Positions 15,556 to 26,422 of a DNA stretch of 64,000 nucleotides are shown one piece after another. The first letter of the stretch is position 1; each line of letters opens with the position of its first letter. Below the pieces are notes generated by a model. The model saw only the letters and a program-made list of their open reading frames with translations, made no database searches and was not told where the DNA came from. The translations under genes were made by a program, and so were the position numbers. The stretch comes from Lampris incognitus (lineage: Eukaryota > Chordata > Actinopteri > Lampriformes > Lampridae), in assembly GCF_029633865.1 (NCBI RefSeq), contig NC_079224.1, forward strand, positions 15,900,890 to 15,964,889, given 5' to 3'.

Positions 15556-16318
15556 TGAGTGGTAAATCTGGCCTTGTCTGTTGAATAGAAGGTATTTCAA
15601 AAGATCTGATCAGGCTATAGAGCGCGTGGGTGAGCTGTGGTACTATCACCACTATCCTGCATAAACAATGATATGAGAGGCAAAAATACAGCGACAATAA
15701 TCCCCATGAAGCATGCACACTGCAGAAGCAGGAGGCCTACGTGGACACACCATCTACTTTGAGGGGAAACAACGACAATATACATCACACGATCAAGACA
15801 ACAAAATTAACCACTAATGGTGATACATGCTGAAAAGCTAATGCACACTTTTGATTTTTTCCCCCTGCTTTTAGTATGATTTCCTTCGTTGAAGCTGTTT
15901 TCCTGTAAAGCTAGTCCAACACCTCTGGTGTGAGGCGCAATAATACATCCAATCCAGCTTGGCAACGGACAAGAATTTGGTCAAATAAATGAAATTTAAT
16001 GAGATGACAGAAAGATATGGCACGGATGGTGGTTTGGGAAAAAAAATGTGTCACATGAGTTCAATTTAAAATGTATCATCATCAGCAGCAGTTATCTGTA
16101 CTATACATTCATTAATCATCGGCGGTTACACTGAATTCATTCATACACTGACAAGCTAATTAAGCGAGAGTAATTTCAGCAGCTGTCAAAACAATGAAAA
16201 CCTGAAAAAGCTCACGAGTTATTTACATAAGAAGCTGCCAGGAAAACTACATTAAAAACTGAGGACATGAAGGTGCAGTGGACATGAAGACCTGTTATGG
16301 TATGGTCGTATGGTGGCT
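15215..16318. other. Intergenic; right half of possible hAT-like element then unrecognised
   Basis: Up to about 15555 it belongs to the hAT-like element. Beyond that no exon or repeat family was recognised. Confidence 0.35.
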
Positions 16319-16320
16319 GC

Positions 16321-16432
16321 TGCCTGGGAGCCCTCTGCCCGGGAGCCCCCTGCCCGGGAGCCCTCTGCCCGGGAGCCCTCTGCCCGGGAGCCCCCTGCCC
16401 GGGAGCCCCCTGCCCGGGAGCCCTCTGCCTGG
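16321..16432. repeat. 15-bp minisatellite, seven and a half copies
   Basis: The unit TGCCCGGGAGCCCTC is repeated seven times plus a partial copy. Variation is confined to C/T at two positions. The unit is a multiple of three, so two frames stay open on the strands (GSPLP on plus, GRGLP on minus). Each standard unit carries CCCGGG with a CpG. No gene context supports translation. Confidence 0.95.
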
Positions 16433-16559
16433 TTTCAACTTCGATGATTCCAGAAGAAGTGAAAATATAACAGCTGAATGATCCAGAAAAATGTTTATGT
16501 CTCCAAAGGGAGCCACTCTTTTTTTTCCCTTCTCCCAATCACGTTAGAAAGTGAAGTGC

Positions 16560-17018
16560 GGGGGCGTCCGGGTTGAACAGCGGTCTATTCCGTTGCCTAC
16601 CAACACAGGGATCGCCGGTTCGAATCCCCACGTTACCTCCGGCTTGGGCGGGTGTCCCTATACACACAATTGGCCGTGTCTGCGGGTGGGAAGCCGAATG
16701 TGGGTATGTGTCCTGGTCGCTGCACTAGCGCCTTCTCTGGTAGGTTGGTGCGCCTGTTCGGGGGGGGGGGGCTGGCTGGGGGGATCCTCCCGCACGCTAC
16801 GTCCCCCTGGCAACACTCCTCACCGTCAGGTGAAAAGAAGCGGCTGGCGACTCCACATGTATGGGAGGAGGCATGTGGTAGTCTGCGGCCCTCCCAGGAT
16901 CGGCAGAGGGGGTGGAGCAGCGACCGGGACAGCTCGGAAAATAGGGTAATTGGTCAAGTACAATTGGGGAGAAAAAGAGGGAACAATCCCCAAAAAAAAG
17001 AAAAGAAAAGAAAAAAGG
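16560..17018 (+). repeat. tRNA-derived SINE, family A, copy 2
   Basis: Near full-length, with head (GTTGAACAGCGGTCTATTCC), body with an expanded G-run (about 16760-16769), and tail at about 16955-17018 ending in A-rich sequence with repeated AAAAG. Confidence 0.9.
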
Positions 17019-17019
17019 A

Positions 17020-17775
17020 CATGGTGTGCTGTGTTTAGTGACCGTACAGCTGGGGTGTAAAGAAACCAGCCTGTCAGGCTTCGACACAAACGTTAGCCCT
17101 GACGTCATCCTCACTGCCACAATACCGCTATCAGTCCCGCAGGCAATAGCAAACCCCCCTCGTAATTTGATGATGATGTGAAAAATACTCCCATTTTTCC
17201 CTCCTCGATGAGACCTGCTGCACTGATCCACCAGCGAGCGAACAGCCGAATGATTACTGATGGCATCACTCACACAGAAAGGCAGAGACACGGTGAAGGG
17301 TGCACTTCAACATGGCAGGACCTCCCTCAAAAGGCAGGTCATTCCCTCCCACCAGGTCAGGAACTGTACGCCCTCAACAAAGCGACCAAAATGTCTCGAT
17401 CCCCAGGTTGTTTTCTTGAATACTCGCTCCTTTGTGGATGCAGGGGAGAAATGTTCGACCTACTTCCCCTCATGTCCTGGTCCAAGACAATCACTGACGT
17501 TATAATGTCCAAGAAACTGGAATATATATAGTTACACAACAACATGATGCCATTTTGCCTATCGAATCCATTCTTGAGCTGTATATAAACTCAACATGAT
17601 TTGTTGATCTGTACAGTTTAGACAATAAACACCAAAATACCTTGTGTGGATTTCTGTTTGGCTTTACAATATTTCAAGCTTTCATGCTCACACGTATTTC
17701 TACGATTATTAACAAACGTATGGTTCACGTCAAAGTGTCTCATCACTGAAAGCGTTGCTTTCTCCTTGGCTGACA
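17020..17775. other. Intergenic, oprk1 downstream flank
   Basis: No exon or repeat family was recognised apart from the SINE at its left edge. Confidence 0.35.
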
Positions 17776-17910
17776 ATCCATCCATCCATCCATCCATCCA
17801 TTATCCAAACCACTTATCCTGCTCTCAGGGTCGCGGGGATGGAGGCTGGAGCCTATCCCAGCAGTCATTTGGCGGCAGGTGCGGAGACACCCTAGACAGG
17901 CCGCCAGACA
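17776..17910 (-). repeat. L2-like SINE tail fragment with (TGGA)n
   Basis: On the minus strand it reads from a GTCTAGGGTGTCTCC-like block to GATAATGGATGGATGG. It is truncated and lacks the tRNA-like head, like the 13391 copy. Confidence 0.7.
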
Positions 17911-18335
17911 ATTCGTGATTTCCCTAATCTGTCCCTCCCTCTGGTAGTGAGGACTACCGACACGGTGCAGCAGCCATTGCCACTTGTGTGCCATCGGCTC
18001 AGCAGTAAACAGTTCCCACCCTTGTAGAAATGTCTTCCTCGTGCCAAGGTTAACAGACAGTCTAATGGATAACAAACAACATCACACGATAACTGAACAT
18101 TGATCTACTGTTATATTGATTGTAGACTCGGTAGGTGACCTGTCCAACAGAAGCATCACCTCATCATCATCGTGTTTCAGTTTCTTTTCCGGTTTGAGTA
18201 GGAAAAGTGTTTGATGCTGCACCAGTGTTCTTCCTACCCGGTCCAACATCTCAACAGTGCTATATGGAGTCTGCCTCCAACCATGGAAAAGGTGCCAGCT
18301 AGTGTTCTGTGACCTGTCTCCATGGTCTAGATAGA

Positions 18336-18341
18336 TTTAAT
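18336..18341 (-). terminator. Candidate variant poly(A) signal of oprk1
   Basis: ATTAAA on the minus strand, about 235 nt beyond the oprk1 stop codon. No canonical AATAAA was seen between the stop and this point. The true end could be further left. Confidence 0.3.
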
Positions 18342-18576
18342 AACTATTTAGTAGTGGAGAAAAATCACAAATTACAGCTTTGATATCAACTCTACATTTA
18401 AGTACTGTGAGAAACTTTTGGAAAACTGACCAAAGCAAACTGCATATCGAGAAAAGGGTTGGCCCTCTCACTGGCACCCCCCCCCTCTCTCAGATCGCTG
18501 TGGTGATTTGGGTCAAGCCCAGGTTGTTGGAGTCCTCCGGGCCCTGGTAGAGGATCGAGGACATCTCTACAGCTAG

Positions 18577-19106
18577 TCATACAGGCCTGGCCTGGCTTCC
18601 CTCTCCATGGACTTCTGCAGGGCAGGAATGGTGTTGGAGCATGCTCCTGACGCCCCGGCTGTCCATGGCTCCCCGGGATCTGGGGTAGCAAAAGTCCCTG
18701 AAGCACCTCTTGAAATTCTCATCCAAGAAGGCGTACAGGATGGGGTTGAGGCTGCTGTTGGTGTAGCCTAACGCCACGCAGAAGAAGTATGCGGCCATGA
18801 CGGCCGTGGTCTCGGGCACTTCAGTTGAGAGCGCCCTGACCAGGATGAAGATGTGGATGGGCGTCCAGCACACCACGAAGACAGCCACCACCACCAGCAC
18901 CAGACGCGTGATCCGCCGCAGGTTGCGGTCCTTCTCACGGGATCCAGACAGCAGGCGAACGCTCTTAAGCCGCAACACCATCAGTGTGTAGCAGACGCTG
19001 ATGATGATGAGGGGCACCACGAAAGCGAAGATGAAGACACAGATCTTCATCAGGGTGTCCCAGTAGATGTAGGGGTCGGGGAACTGCAAGGCGCACTCCG
19101 TTGTTC
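18577..19106 (-). CDS. oprk1: oprk1 coding exon 3: TM5 to C-terminus
   Basis: Residues 201-375 with stop TGA. It contains [13 protein letters not shown] (TM5), the RREKD-type third loop [17 protein letters not shown]6, TM7, helix 8 ([11 protein letters not shown]) and a 38-residue tail ending ARPV. The tail diverges from human except for its last residues. Confidence 0.97.
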
Positions 19107-20278
19107 CTGATCGTTTATGAGATAGAGAACAACAAAGGTAAGACACCAGATGTGGACCGATCAATAGATCATTCAGTCATCTATATATAAAAATAATCAA
19201 ACAATATGCTAATACCAGACCCTATGATGGAATGAGGTGTCACCACATAGAAGAAACAAACAGAATATTATACAGTATTTGACAGGTCATTGATCAGGCC
19301 CTCTTTGTGGAACCTCTTTTTCCAATCTATTTCACTATCAAACAAATAGAAAAGCCTGTAAACTCTATTCTTTCTCTAAGTTGATCCAATATGGCTCCCA
19401 CAGCTTAATCTGGCCTAGCAGCTGTAATGTGATGGCTCACAGAAAGAAAGAAAAAAATTATTTCAGGAATGTCCTCTCCACATGAGCTAGATGATGCTTC
19501 CTGCCACCAATTGAACCAATTAAAGCCAATCAAGGAGGTTAGAGTTCATAGCGCGTGTCTGAAAAGGCCCATCATATCCAATCTGCAGCTGATAAATGTT
19601 CTTTCATCTCCCTGCCACAAAATGAGACACAGACAGAGCCCAGAAAAAGGACATCCATAATCTAGACCTGTTACACACACTGTTAGGAACCATAGGATAA
19701 AAGGATGTTGTATTCTTTTTCATCATTTTAGGGTTGCAAAGCCTAACCTTGCAAAGCATTGACTACACAGAGGGTAATGATGCCACTCTGCCATGACACG
19801 ATGTGGTGAGTGTGTGTGAGGTTACGGTACCATTGTTGGTCTGAGTGCTGCCCAGGATCATGACAGGGATCCCGGCGGCAGACGACAGCACCCAAATGAG
19901 CATGTTGATGAGCTTGGCTTTGACGGGTGTGCGGAAGTCCAGGGCCTTGATGGGATGGCATACGGCCACGTAGCGGTCCACGCTCATCATGGTCAAGGTG
20001 AAGATGCTGGTGAACATGTTGTAGTAATCGATGGAGATGAACACCTTGCACACCACCTCGCCAAAGGGCCAGGAGTTGAGGAGGTAGTCGGTGCTCTGGA
20101 AGGGAATGGTGGTGGTGACCAGGGCGTCGGCCACAGCCAGGTTGAAGATGTAGATATTGGTGGCTGTTTTCATTTTGGTGTACCTGTATTATGGGTGGAG
20201 ATGGAGGCGGTGAGATTGGATCAAACTGATGCTGTTTTTGTTTTTTGTTGTTTTTTTTTGGTTGTCTGTGTGATTGTT

Positions 20279-20362
<84 letters not shown>

Positions 20363-22149
20363 ATTTTCCCCATTTTTCTCCCCAATTGTACCCGGCCAAT
20401 TATACAATCTTCCGAGCTGTCCGGTCGCTGCTCCACCCCCTCTGCTGATCCGGGGAGGGCTGCAGACTACCACATGCTCCCCCCGATACACGTGGAGTCG
20501 CCAGCCGCTTCTTTTCACCTGACAGTGAGGAGTTTCGCCAGGGGGACGGAAGCACGTGGGAGGATCACGCGACCCCCCCCCCGAACAGACGCCCCGACCG
20601 ACCAACCAGAGGAGGCGCTAGTGCAGCGACCAGGCCACATCCGGCATCCCACCCGCAGACACGGCCAATTGTGTCTGTAGGGACGCCCGACCAAGCCGGA
20701 GGTAACACAGGGATTCGAACCGGCGATCCCCGTGTTGGTAGGCAACGGAATAGACCGCCACGCCACCAAGAGGCCCTATTCATTCTCCCTTTTCTCCATA
20801 GAGGGCAGATAAATAGAAATGGTTTCGGTTCCTGACCGCTGGGTACAGGACAGCAATATTCCCGTGTGCTCCAAGAGAACTCAAATACACAAACAAAGCC
20901 ACTGTTTATTCATGCACACCTTGTGTAACCTAATCTTCATTTTTAAAATCTTGTGCACACTTTAAAAGAGGAGGGCGTGTGTGAAACCTAAATCGCGCTT
21001 TGTTCAGATGTCAGTCATCTACCATGGAGGGGTCCGGTGTAGTTCCTGGCTGGTGAATCCCAACAACGGATGAATGCGTTGCATGGCAAACAGTCTCTTG
21101 CCCATAATTTCCTCTTTAAATGTTGTCGTCTTTTACGGGTGCTCGAGCGTTTCACATTAATCACCGGTGTCTGCACGGATGATGAGTGACAGTTTCGTTT
21201 GCATCATGGGATGGAAAACAAGAGCACGGGGTGAAGTGGCAAGAATAACAACGAGGATACACCTCACTATCCATAAGCTCCTGCAGCTGGCGTGCAAAAA
21301 AAAAACACAAAACGGTGAAGGATAGTGAAGGTTTCATGAGACGCCAGAAGAACAACGCAGTCCCACTAGACTTAGACGCCCCCCCCCCCCATTCACTACA
21401 TTAATTCCCTAGCCCCCTCACCTTAACCATCATAGCTACACGCCTAACCTTGTCCCTTACTCCACCCTTAACCCAATCCTAATTCTAACCCTAACCCTAA
21501 AACCCGGCCCTAACCCTAAAATAGACTCTTTTCCTCATCGGGACCCTTAAAATGTCCCCACAAGGTAGGTGGTGTCTGGTTTTTCCATCCTAATGGAGAC
21601 TTTTGGTCCCCACTGAGATGGAAAAACACGGGCACGCACGCACGCACGCACGCGCAGGCAGATGTGCCGTTAATGAGGGAGAATCACGGCAGATTTGCGC
21701 CTGAGGGTGGCGCACACAAGTGATTTCTAAATGGCAGCTATGCAGCATTAGTGTGACAGCCTAAACAGCAATGACAGCGACTCTTAACAGCCTTGTATAT
21801 CATGCAAAGCGGAACCAGCGCCGGTGGCTGTCACGGCGATGTCATTATTTTAAACTAATCACAACTATGTTCAAAGTCGGTGCTCTTGACTCGAGTGACC
21901 TCACCTGATGATGACATACATCACCAAGCAGTTGCCCACCAGACCCACCACGAACACCACGGAGTAGACCGCGGCTATGATGGGGATGATGGGCGACATG
22001 GGCTCGGCTGCAGCCTCCCAGGTCTCGTTGGCGGAGGAGTCGAAGGCGTGCGGGGCGCCGGGCTGACAGGTGGAGTTTGGCACGCAGTCCTCCGGGTGCG
22101 CCGAGGCGCACCTGTCCTCTTTGTAGATGTGCACAATAGCGCTGTCCAT
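18577..22149 (-). CDS. oprk1: Kappa-type opioid receptor, complete coding region, three exons
   Basis: Coding exons 21905-22149, 19831-20183 and 18577-19106 join in phase to 375 residues (human OPRK1 has 380). It is a class A GPCR for dynorphin peptides at the plasma membrane and couples to Gi/o. Landmarks: N-glycosylation sequons at N25 and N41; TM1 with GNCLV; D101 (2.50); extracellular Cys127 and Cys204 for the disulfide; D134 (3.32), which contacts ligand amines; DRY at 151-153; K220 (5.39); CWTP at 279-282; H284 (6.52); Y314 (7.43); NPILY at 320-324. Kappa identity rests on [11 protein letters not shown], on ALQFPD and on the C-terminal PV. R290 replaces the kappa Glu at 6.58. The start was chosen at MDS, as in human; an in-frame ATG eight codons upstream is possible. 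Neighbouring atp6v1h matches the human locus. Confidence 0.97.
19831..20183 (-). CDS. oprk1: oprk1 coding exon 2: TM2 to TM4
   Basis: Residues 83-199 with the split Arg82 and Gly200 codons. It holds LAVADA (TM2), [10 protein letters not shown] (TM3), [11 protein letters not shown] and TM4. The acceptor is AATACAG; the donor is GTACCG, weaker than consensus. An 80-bp GA tract and a SINE lie about 100 bp upstream of the acceptor in the intron. Confidence 0.96.
20283..20360. repeat. (CT)39 microsatellite at the end of a SINE
   Basis: Perfect dinucleotide tract directly abutting the 3' end of the minus-oriented SINE at 20361, inside oprk1 intron 1. Confidence 0.95.
20361..20776 (-). repeat. tRNA-derived SINE, family A, copy 3
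   Basis: Full-length copy within oprk1 intron 1, in the same orientation as the gene. The head lies at 20776 and the 3' end at 20361, beside the CT microsatellite. Confidence 0.9.
21380..21655. repeat. Telomere-like CCCTAA block and flanking dispersed repeat
   Basis: Degenerate CCCTAA units at about 21478-21523 are followed by a block (AAAATGTCCCCACAAGG) and ACGC repeats at about 21634-21655. The combination looks like a known style of teleost dispersed repeat rather than a chromosome end. It is inside oprk1 intron 1. Confidence 0.5.
21905..22149 (-). CDS. oprk1: oprk1 coding exon 1: N-terminus and TM1
   Basis: Residues 1-81 plus two bases of Arg82. It contains the glycosylated N-terminus and TM1 ([20 protein letters not shown]), ending at a GTGAGG donor, the same exon boundary (VIIR) as in other opioid receptor genes. 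Confidence 0.96.
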
Positions 22150-22259
22150 GCTTCCGAGACACGGGGGCTCCACGGCGACTTCTCAACTTCAGCACACACC
22201 TGGCAACGGTCGAACGGTGGAGTGGCGTTTATTTCCACCAAGCACACCGGAAAACTGGT

Positions 22260-22260
<1 letters not shown>

Positions 22261-22302
<42 letters not shown>

Positions 22303-22304
22303 CA
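22261..22304. repeat. (TCA)14 microsatellite upstream of oprk1
   Basis: It reads (ATG)n on the gene strand, about 110 bp upstream of the oprk1 start codon. It may be within the 5' untranslated region. Confidence 0.95.
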
Positions 22305-22489
22305 ACGACAGCACAGCCGATATTGGCAGAGAAACAGCGCAACAGACTGCCCAAAGACATAACGATCCCATCCCAATACCACCTTACCTGTGTTTGCCTT
22401 TTCTCCTGCTCCGTTAAAGTTAATGCAAATGAGAATAGGCGACCAGACGTTCACCGATGGGGGGGGGGGGTGACGCCGTATCGTGACAA

Positions 22490-22770
22490 AAAAGGGAAAA
22501 AAAGAGGAGCTCCGCGGGACTGGCTGGTTTAGCAGTGGAGCCGAGTGGAAAGCAGAGTGAGGCGCTGGCCGCTCGGTGACATCAGGGGCTGGGTTAACCC
22601 GGGAACAGCCTCCTCTCTCTCGGAGGACATTACTACAGACAGGTACGCCCTGGCCGGCCCTGCCGGGCTGTCTCCCCGGCCGGGCTGTCCCCCCCCCCCC
22701 CAGTTCACGTTGCGAGTTTATTCGTCCCGTGGGAAAGTTGTGTAGCTGGCGCAACGAAACGCCTGACAGA
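22490..22770 (-). promoter_or_regulatory. CpG/GC-rich region, probable oprk1 promoter area
   Basis: Strong GC enrichment with many CpG and GGCCGGCC-type motifs (about 22650-22690), ending in a run of 12 C at about 22690-22701. It lies 350-620 bp upstream of the ATG. No TATA box was seen on the minus strand at a suitable place. Promoter function is inferred from composition only. Confidence 0.4.
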
Positions 22771-22886
22771 TTTTAAACGGGAGAAAGATTTAAAAACAAA
22801 AAAAAAGTTAAAGTGTGAAAAATCAAGGTAAGTATAATATATAAAAGAAAGACGTGAACATAAAGCATAAAAATGAAAACTTTTTT

Positions 22887-23315
22887 TCCCGTTGCCTACC
22901 AACACAGGGGTCGTCAGTTCGAATCCCCGCGTTACCTCCGGCTTGGTCGGGCGTCCCTCCAGACACAATTGGCCGTGTCTGCGGGTGGGAAGCCGGATGT
23001 GGGTATGTGTCCTGGTCGTTGCACTAGCGCCTCCTCTGGTCGGTCGGGGCACCTGTTCGTGGGGCGGGGGGGGGGGACTGGGGGGAATAGCGTGATCCTC
23101 CCACGTGCTACGTCCCCCTGGCGAAACTCCTCACTGTCAGGTGAAAAGAAGCGGCTGGCGACTCCACATGTATCGGAGGAGGCATGTGGTAGTCTGCAGC
23201 CCTCCCCGGCTCGGCAGAGGGGGTGGAGCAGCGACCTGGACGGCTCAGAAGAGTGGGGTAATTGGCCAAGTACAACTGGGGAGAGAAATGGGGGGGGGGG
23301 GAAATAAAAATAAAA
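22887..23315 (+). repeat. tRNA-derived SINE, family A, copy 4 (5'-truncated)
   Basis: Begins inside the head at CCCGTTGCCTACCAAC, so box A is missing. The rest is full-length with a G-rich, A-rich tail. Confidence 0.9.
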
Positions 23316-23319
23316 TAGA

Positions 23320-24155
23320 TATATATGAAACTTTTCTGAATACTACCATGCAATGCGCTATAATCCAAATGTAACATGGCGTTGATAGTGGTGCAAATAA
23401 TGGGGAACAAAACGAAATAACTGAATATGGATTACATACTATGCTGCAGGCTACATATGGCAGCGAGCATGCCAACTCACTGACATAAGGATCACTGCGG
23501 GTGAGCTGTTATTGTGTAGAGGTTTCAGCGAGGTCTGCAGGTGGTTCAGGCTCAGATAACTTGGCGGAGTTTGCGGATTGTGCAGCTGTAGTGTCCTGTG
23601 GTACATGGGGCCTTGCACGATGCGGCCTGGCAGCACATTCTCGACTGAACACCTGTAGAGGTGGGAATAAGAGAAGCCATGGGGAGGGTATGGAGAATTC
23701 CCACCATACAGCCTTCTCAGGACATAAATGAGTTTATGAGCTTGGTTCAGTGATGGTGCATGTGCTGTGAAACCTGGTTAGGCTCTCGGTGATGTGGAGA
23801 CGTTGAAAGTGAAGCAGCTCCTTCTCTCCACAGGTGACCCATGGATGGCATGTGGGTCTGGCTCTCCTTTGTCCCCTGAAGTCAACAATCAGCTCCTCCA
23901 ATTGCTCGTTATGATAACATAGTGTATCAAAAAACAAAACAAACATATATCATTGAGGACTCAGGACTCCAGAAGTAGCTTTTCTTCAGCTTTACTTGTC
24001 TTTGGCATCTTCAAAAAAAAGAAAAAAAAAGAGAGAGAGAACAGACACGCCCATCTTCTTCTTCTTTATATAGACTACCTGGACAGGTAAGTAATACTAG
24101 GTAAGTAATACTATAAAGTCTCAGGATTTGGTAAAAAAAACAAAAACAAAGAAAT
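23320..24155. other. Unrecognised intergenic stretch
   Basis: No gene seen. Short A-rich and GA-rich runs lie at about 24010-24040. Confidence 0.35.
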
Positions 24156-24162
24156 CATGACA

Positions 24163-24535
24163 ACTACTGGCAGCACAGTGGTTAGCACTGTTGCCTCACG
24201 GCAAGAAGGTCCTGGGTTCAAACCCTGGGCCATCCCAGGTCCTCTCTATGTGGAGTTTGCATGTTCTCCCCGTGTCTGCGTGGGTTTCCTCCGGGTGCTC
24301 CAGTTTCCTCCCACCATCGATAAGACATGCATGTTAGGGTTAATACTCCTGTCTGTGCCCCTGAGCAAGGCAATGGAAAGAAGAACCGGAGATGGTCCCC
24401 GGGCGCTGCAGCTGCCCACTGCTCCTATACAATAGGATGGGTTAAATGCAGAGAACACATTTCATTGAAAACTGTACAACGACAAAATAAAGTGGCTTTC
24501 TTTCTTTCTTCTCCTCTTTCTTTCTTTAATTCTCT
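24163..24535 (+). repeat. Modular tRNA-headed SINE with alternative (TTTC)n tail
   Basis: The head (GCACAGTGGTTAGCACTG) and middle (GTTTGCATGTTCTCCCCG) match the 8746 and 45783 copies. After GACATGCATGTTAGGG the sequence switches to a different tail (GGGTTAAATGCAGAGAAC, ATAAAGTGGC) ending in TTTC repeats. Confidence 0.75.
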
Positions 24536-24544
24536 ATAGTCATA

Positions 24545-25300
24545 GGTGGATTATGAGATAATAGGTCCCTGGGCTCGGAGTCTCGGACGTGTAAAAGTGC
24601 CCCCCCCCCCCCTTTCATGCAGAGGCTGTGGCTCAGGGCTACCCTGAGCCCCCGGGCCTGGAAGGCCCATTCGGTAACCCACCCATGTCTATAGTATATA
24701 GACATACAGTAGATATGCATGCAAACATCTTCACATTTTCATATTTGCCTCCCATTAATCCAGCCGCACTACACTTAGAAAAGCTTTTTTTTGTTTGTCT
24801 TTCTTTTTTAAATACTGTGTTTTCAGCGTGCAAATAAAAACTGCCCTCTCTCTCGCCGAGAGGTTCCCCTCACATGAAGAGGTATTTGGAGATACGGTTT
24901 TTGTTGTTGCACACGGAAAGGGGGATGACGTCTCTTCATTTTATTTCGGGTATGTGATCTTCTCTCAGCGTGCATTCCTGTGAAGAGTCTGAGAAGCTGA
25001 ACTCGTTCTCATTTGTTGAGCCGTTGCTTAGACACCAGTCACGTGGGTGTGTACAGGCGTTGTCACAGCCTCGCGCTCTCTTGTGGCTGTTTGCCTTATT
25101 GACGACTGTGTGGGCAACAAGCGCACCGTGAGATGGTTTACTTCTTTCACTTCTTTGTGGCCATTATTTGAGCGCTTTCTTTTACTGAACGGGACAAACT
25201 GGATCAAACAAAGACACCTTTAGTCAAAAAGAATGAAATAGCTGTATTATGTTGGTAGCAACTATAATCGGAAAGTTGTAAAAAAAAAAGAAAAAAACAC
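24545..25300. other. Unrecognised intergenic stretch
   Basis: No exon or repeat family was recognised. A C-run of 12 lies at about 24600-24611. Confidence 0.35.
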
Positions 25301-25700
25301 GGGGGAGTCCGGGTAGCGTAGCGGTCTATTCCGTTGCCTACCAACGCGGGGATCGCCGGTTCGAATTCCCGTGTTACCTCCGGCTTGGTCGGGCATCCCT
25401 CCAGACACAATTGGCCGTGTCTGCGGGTGGGAAGCCGGATGTGGGTACGTGTCCTGGTCGCTGCACTAGCGCCTCCTCTGGTCGGTCGGGGCACCTGTTC
25501 GGGGGGGGGACTGGGGTGATCCTCCCACGCGCTACGTCCCCCTGGCGAAACTCCCCACTGTCAGGTGAAAAGAAGCGACTGGCGACCCCACATTTGTCGG
25601 AGGAAGCATGTGGTGGTCTGCAGCCCTCCCCGGCTCGGCAGAGGGGGTGCAGCAGGGACCGGGACAGCTTGGAAGAGTAAAAAAAAGGGGGGGGGGAGAA
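25301..25700 (+). repeat. tRNA-derived SINE, family A, copy 5
   Basis: Complete head and body. The end segment GGGTAATTGGCC through CAATTGGGG is absent, and the copy closes in an A-run and G-run. Confidence 0.9.
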
Positions 25701-26422
25701 AGACAAAACTGTCTTGCTCTGTCACGGAGTTAAAACAAACTACATGGACAAACAATATCGGGAGGAAAAAGACAAAAACAGGTGTTGTCAGTTGAATAAC
25801 TTGGTGTTTATCTCCTGAAGGGGCAGATTTGTAATTCTACATGACTGGCTGGCAAGAACAACGGGGATTATACTGAGGGCAAGAGGCCAAGGTGAAGTTT
25901 GTTTCTATTTGGTGTCAATCACCACCAGTTTATAGGACCTGTCAGTCAAAGAAGGCATTTTCTTCTCTTTCTGTTTGAGCCGAGGGCCTTGGTCCCTGGA
26001 AGCAAGGTCTGTCTGACTGTCACAGAGGACCCTCTCTGGAAACCTTGTTGTTGTCTTCTGGATGTATCACTTCCTCTGAAGTCTGAGGCCATATGACTCC
26101 GGTGAAATATTTCTTTCTCCGGAGGCCAGATGTTGATGTGTCGTTTTGCCATGTAGCTGTACAGGGAACCACTGTTGTTCTACAAACTTCCCACGGCTTT
26201 CACTTTGTCTGACTTCTCTACCCTTGAACTAAGAAATGTGAATAATTCCCTACACAGTTGAAAACCCGTCGTATGATCTCAGACATGCATTGACATCAAT
26301 AGGGAACAACCAGGTTATAGTTCTGGACTCCTGGGGGGGTTACTGTCTATAGACACAAGGTTGTCCCAGCAGCAGCAAAACATCTTCCTTAGATGAAGAC
26401 GAGCATAGAAAAACGTTCCCTA

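Noticed and set aside
16212-16538. Collagen-like or Pro-rich repeat protein
   Set aside because: The Gly-Pro repeats come wholly from the 15-bp minisatellite, and no flanking exon or gene context supports a protein.
19955-20680. 241-codon plus-strand open frame
   Set aside because: It is antisense to oprk1 exon 2, then crosses the CT microsatellite (giving repeated Leu-Ser) and a SINE. It is a shadow.
21478-21523. True telomeric array
   Set aside because: Only a few degenerate CCCTAA units, embedded in a gene intron.
22150-22173. In-frame ATG eight codons before the chosen oprk1 start
   Set aside because: The MDS start aligns with the human receptor start. The extra MEPPCLGS has no counterpart I know, but it cannot be excluded.
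21975-22754. 259-codon minus-strand frame upstream of oprk1
   Set aside because: It overlaps oprk1 exon 1 in another frame, and its Asp run comes from the TCA microsatellite. It matches no receptor N-terminus.
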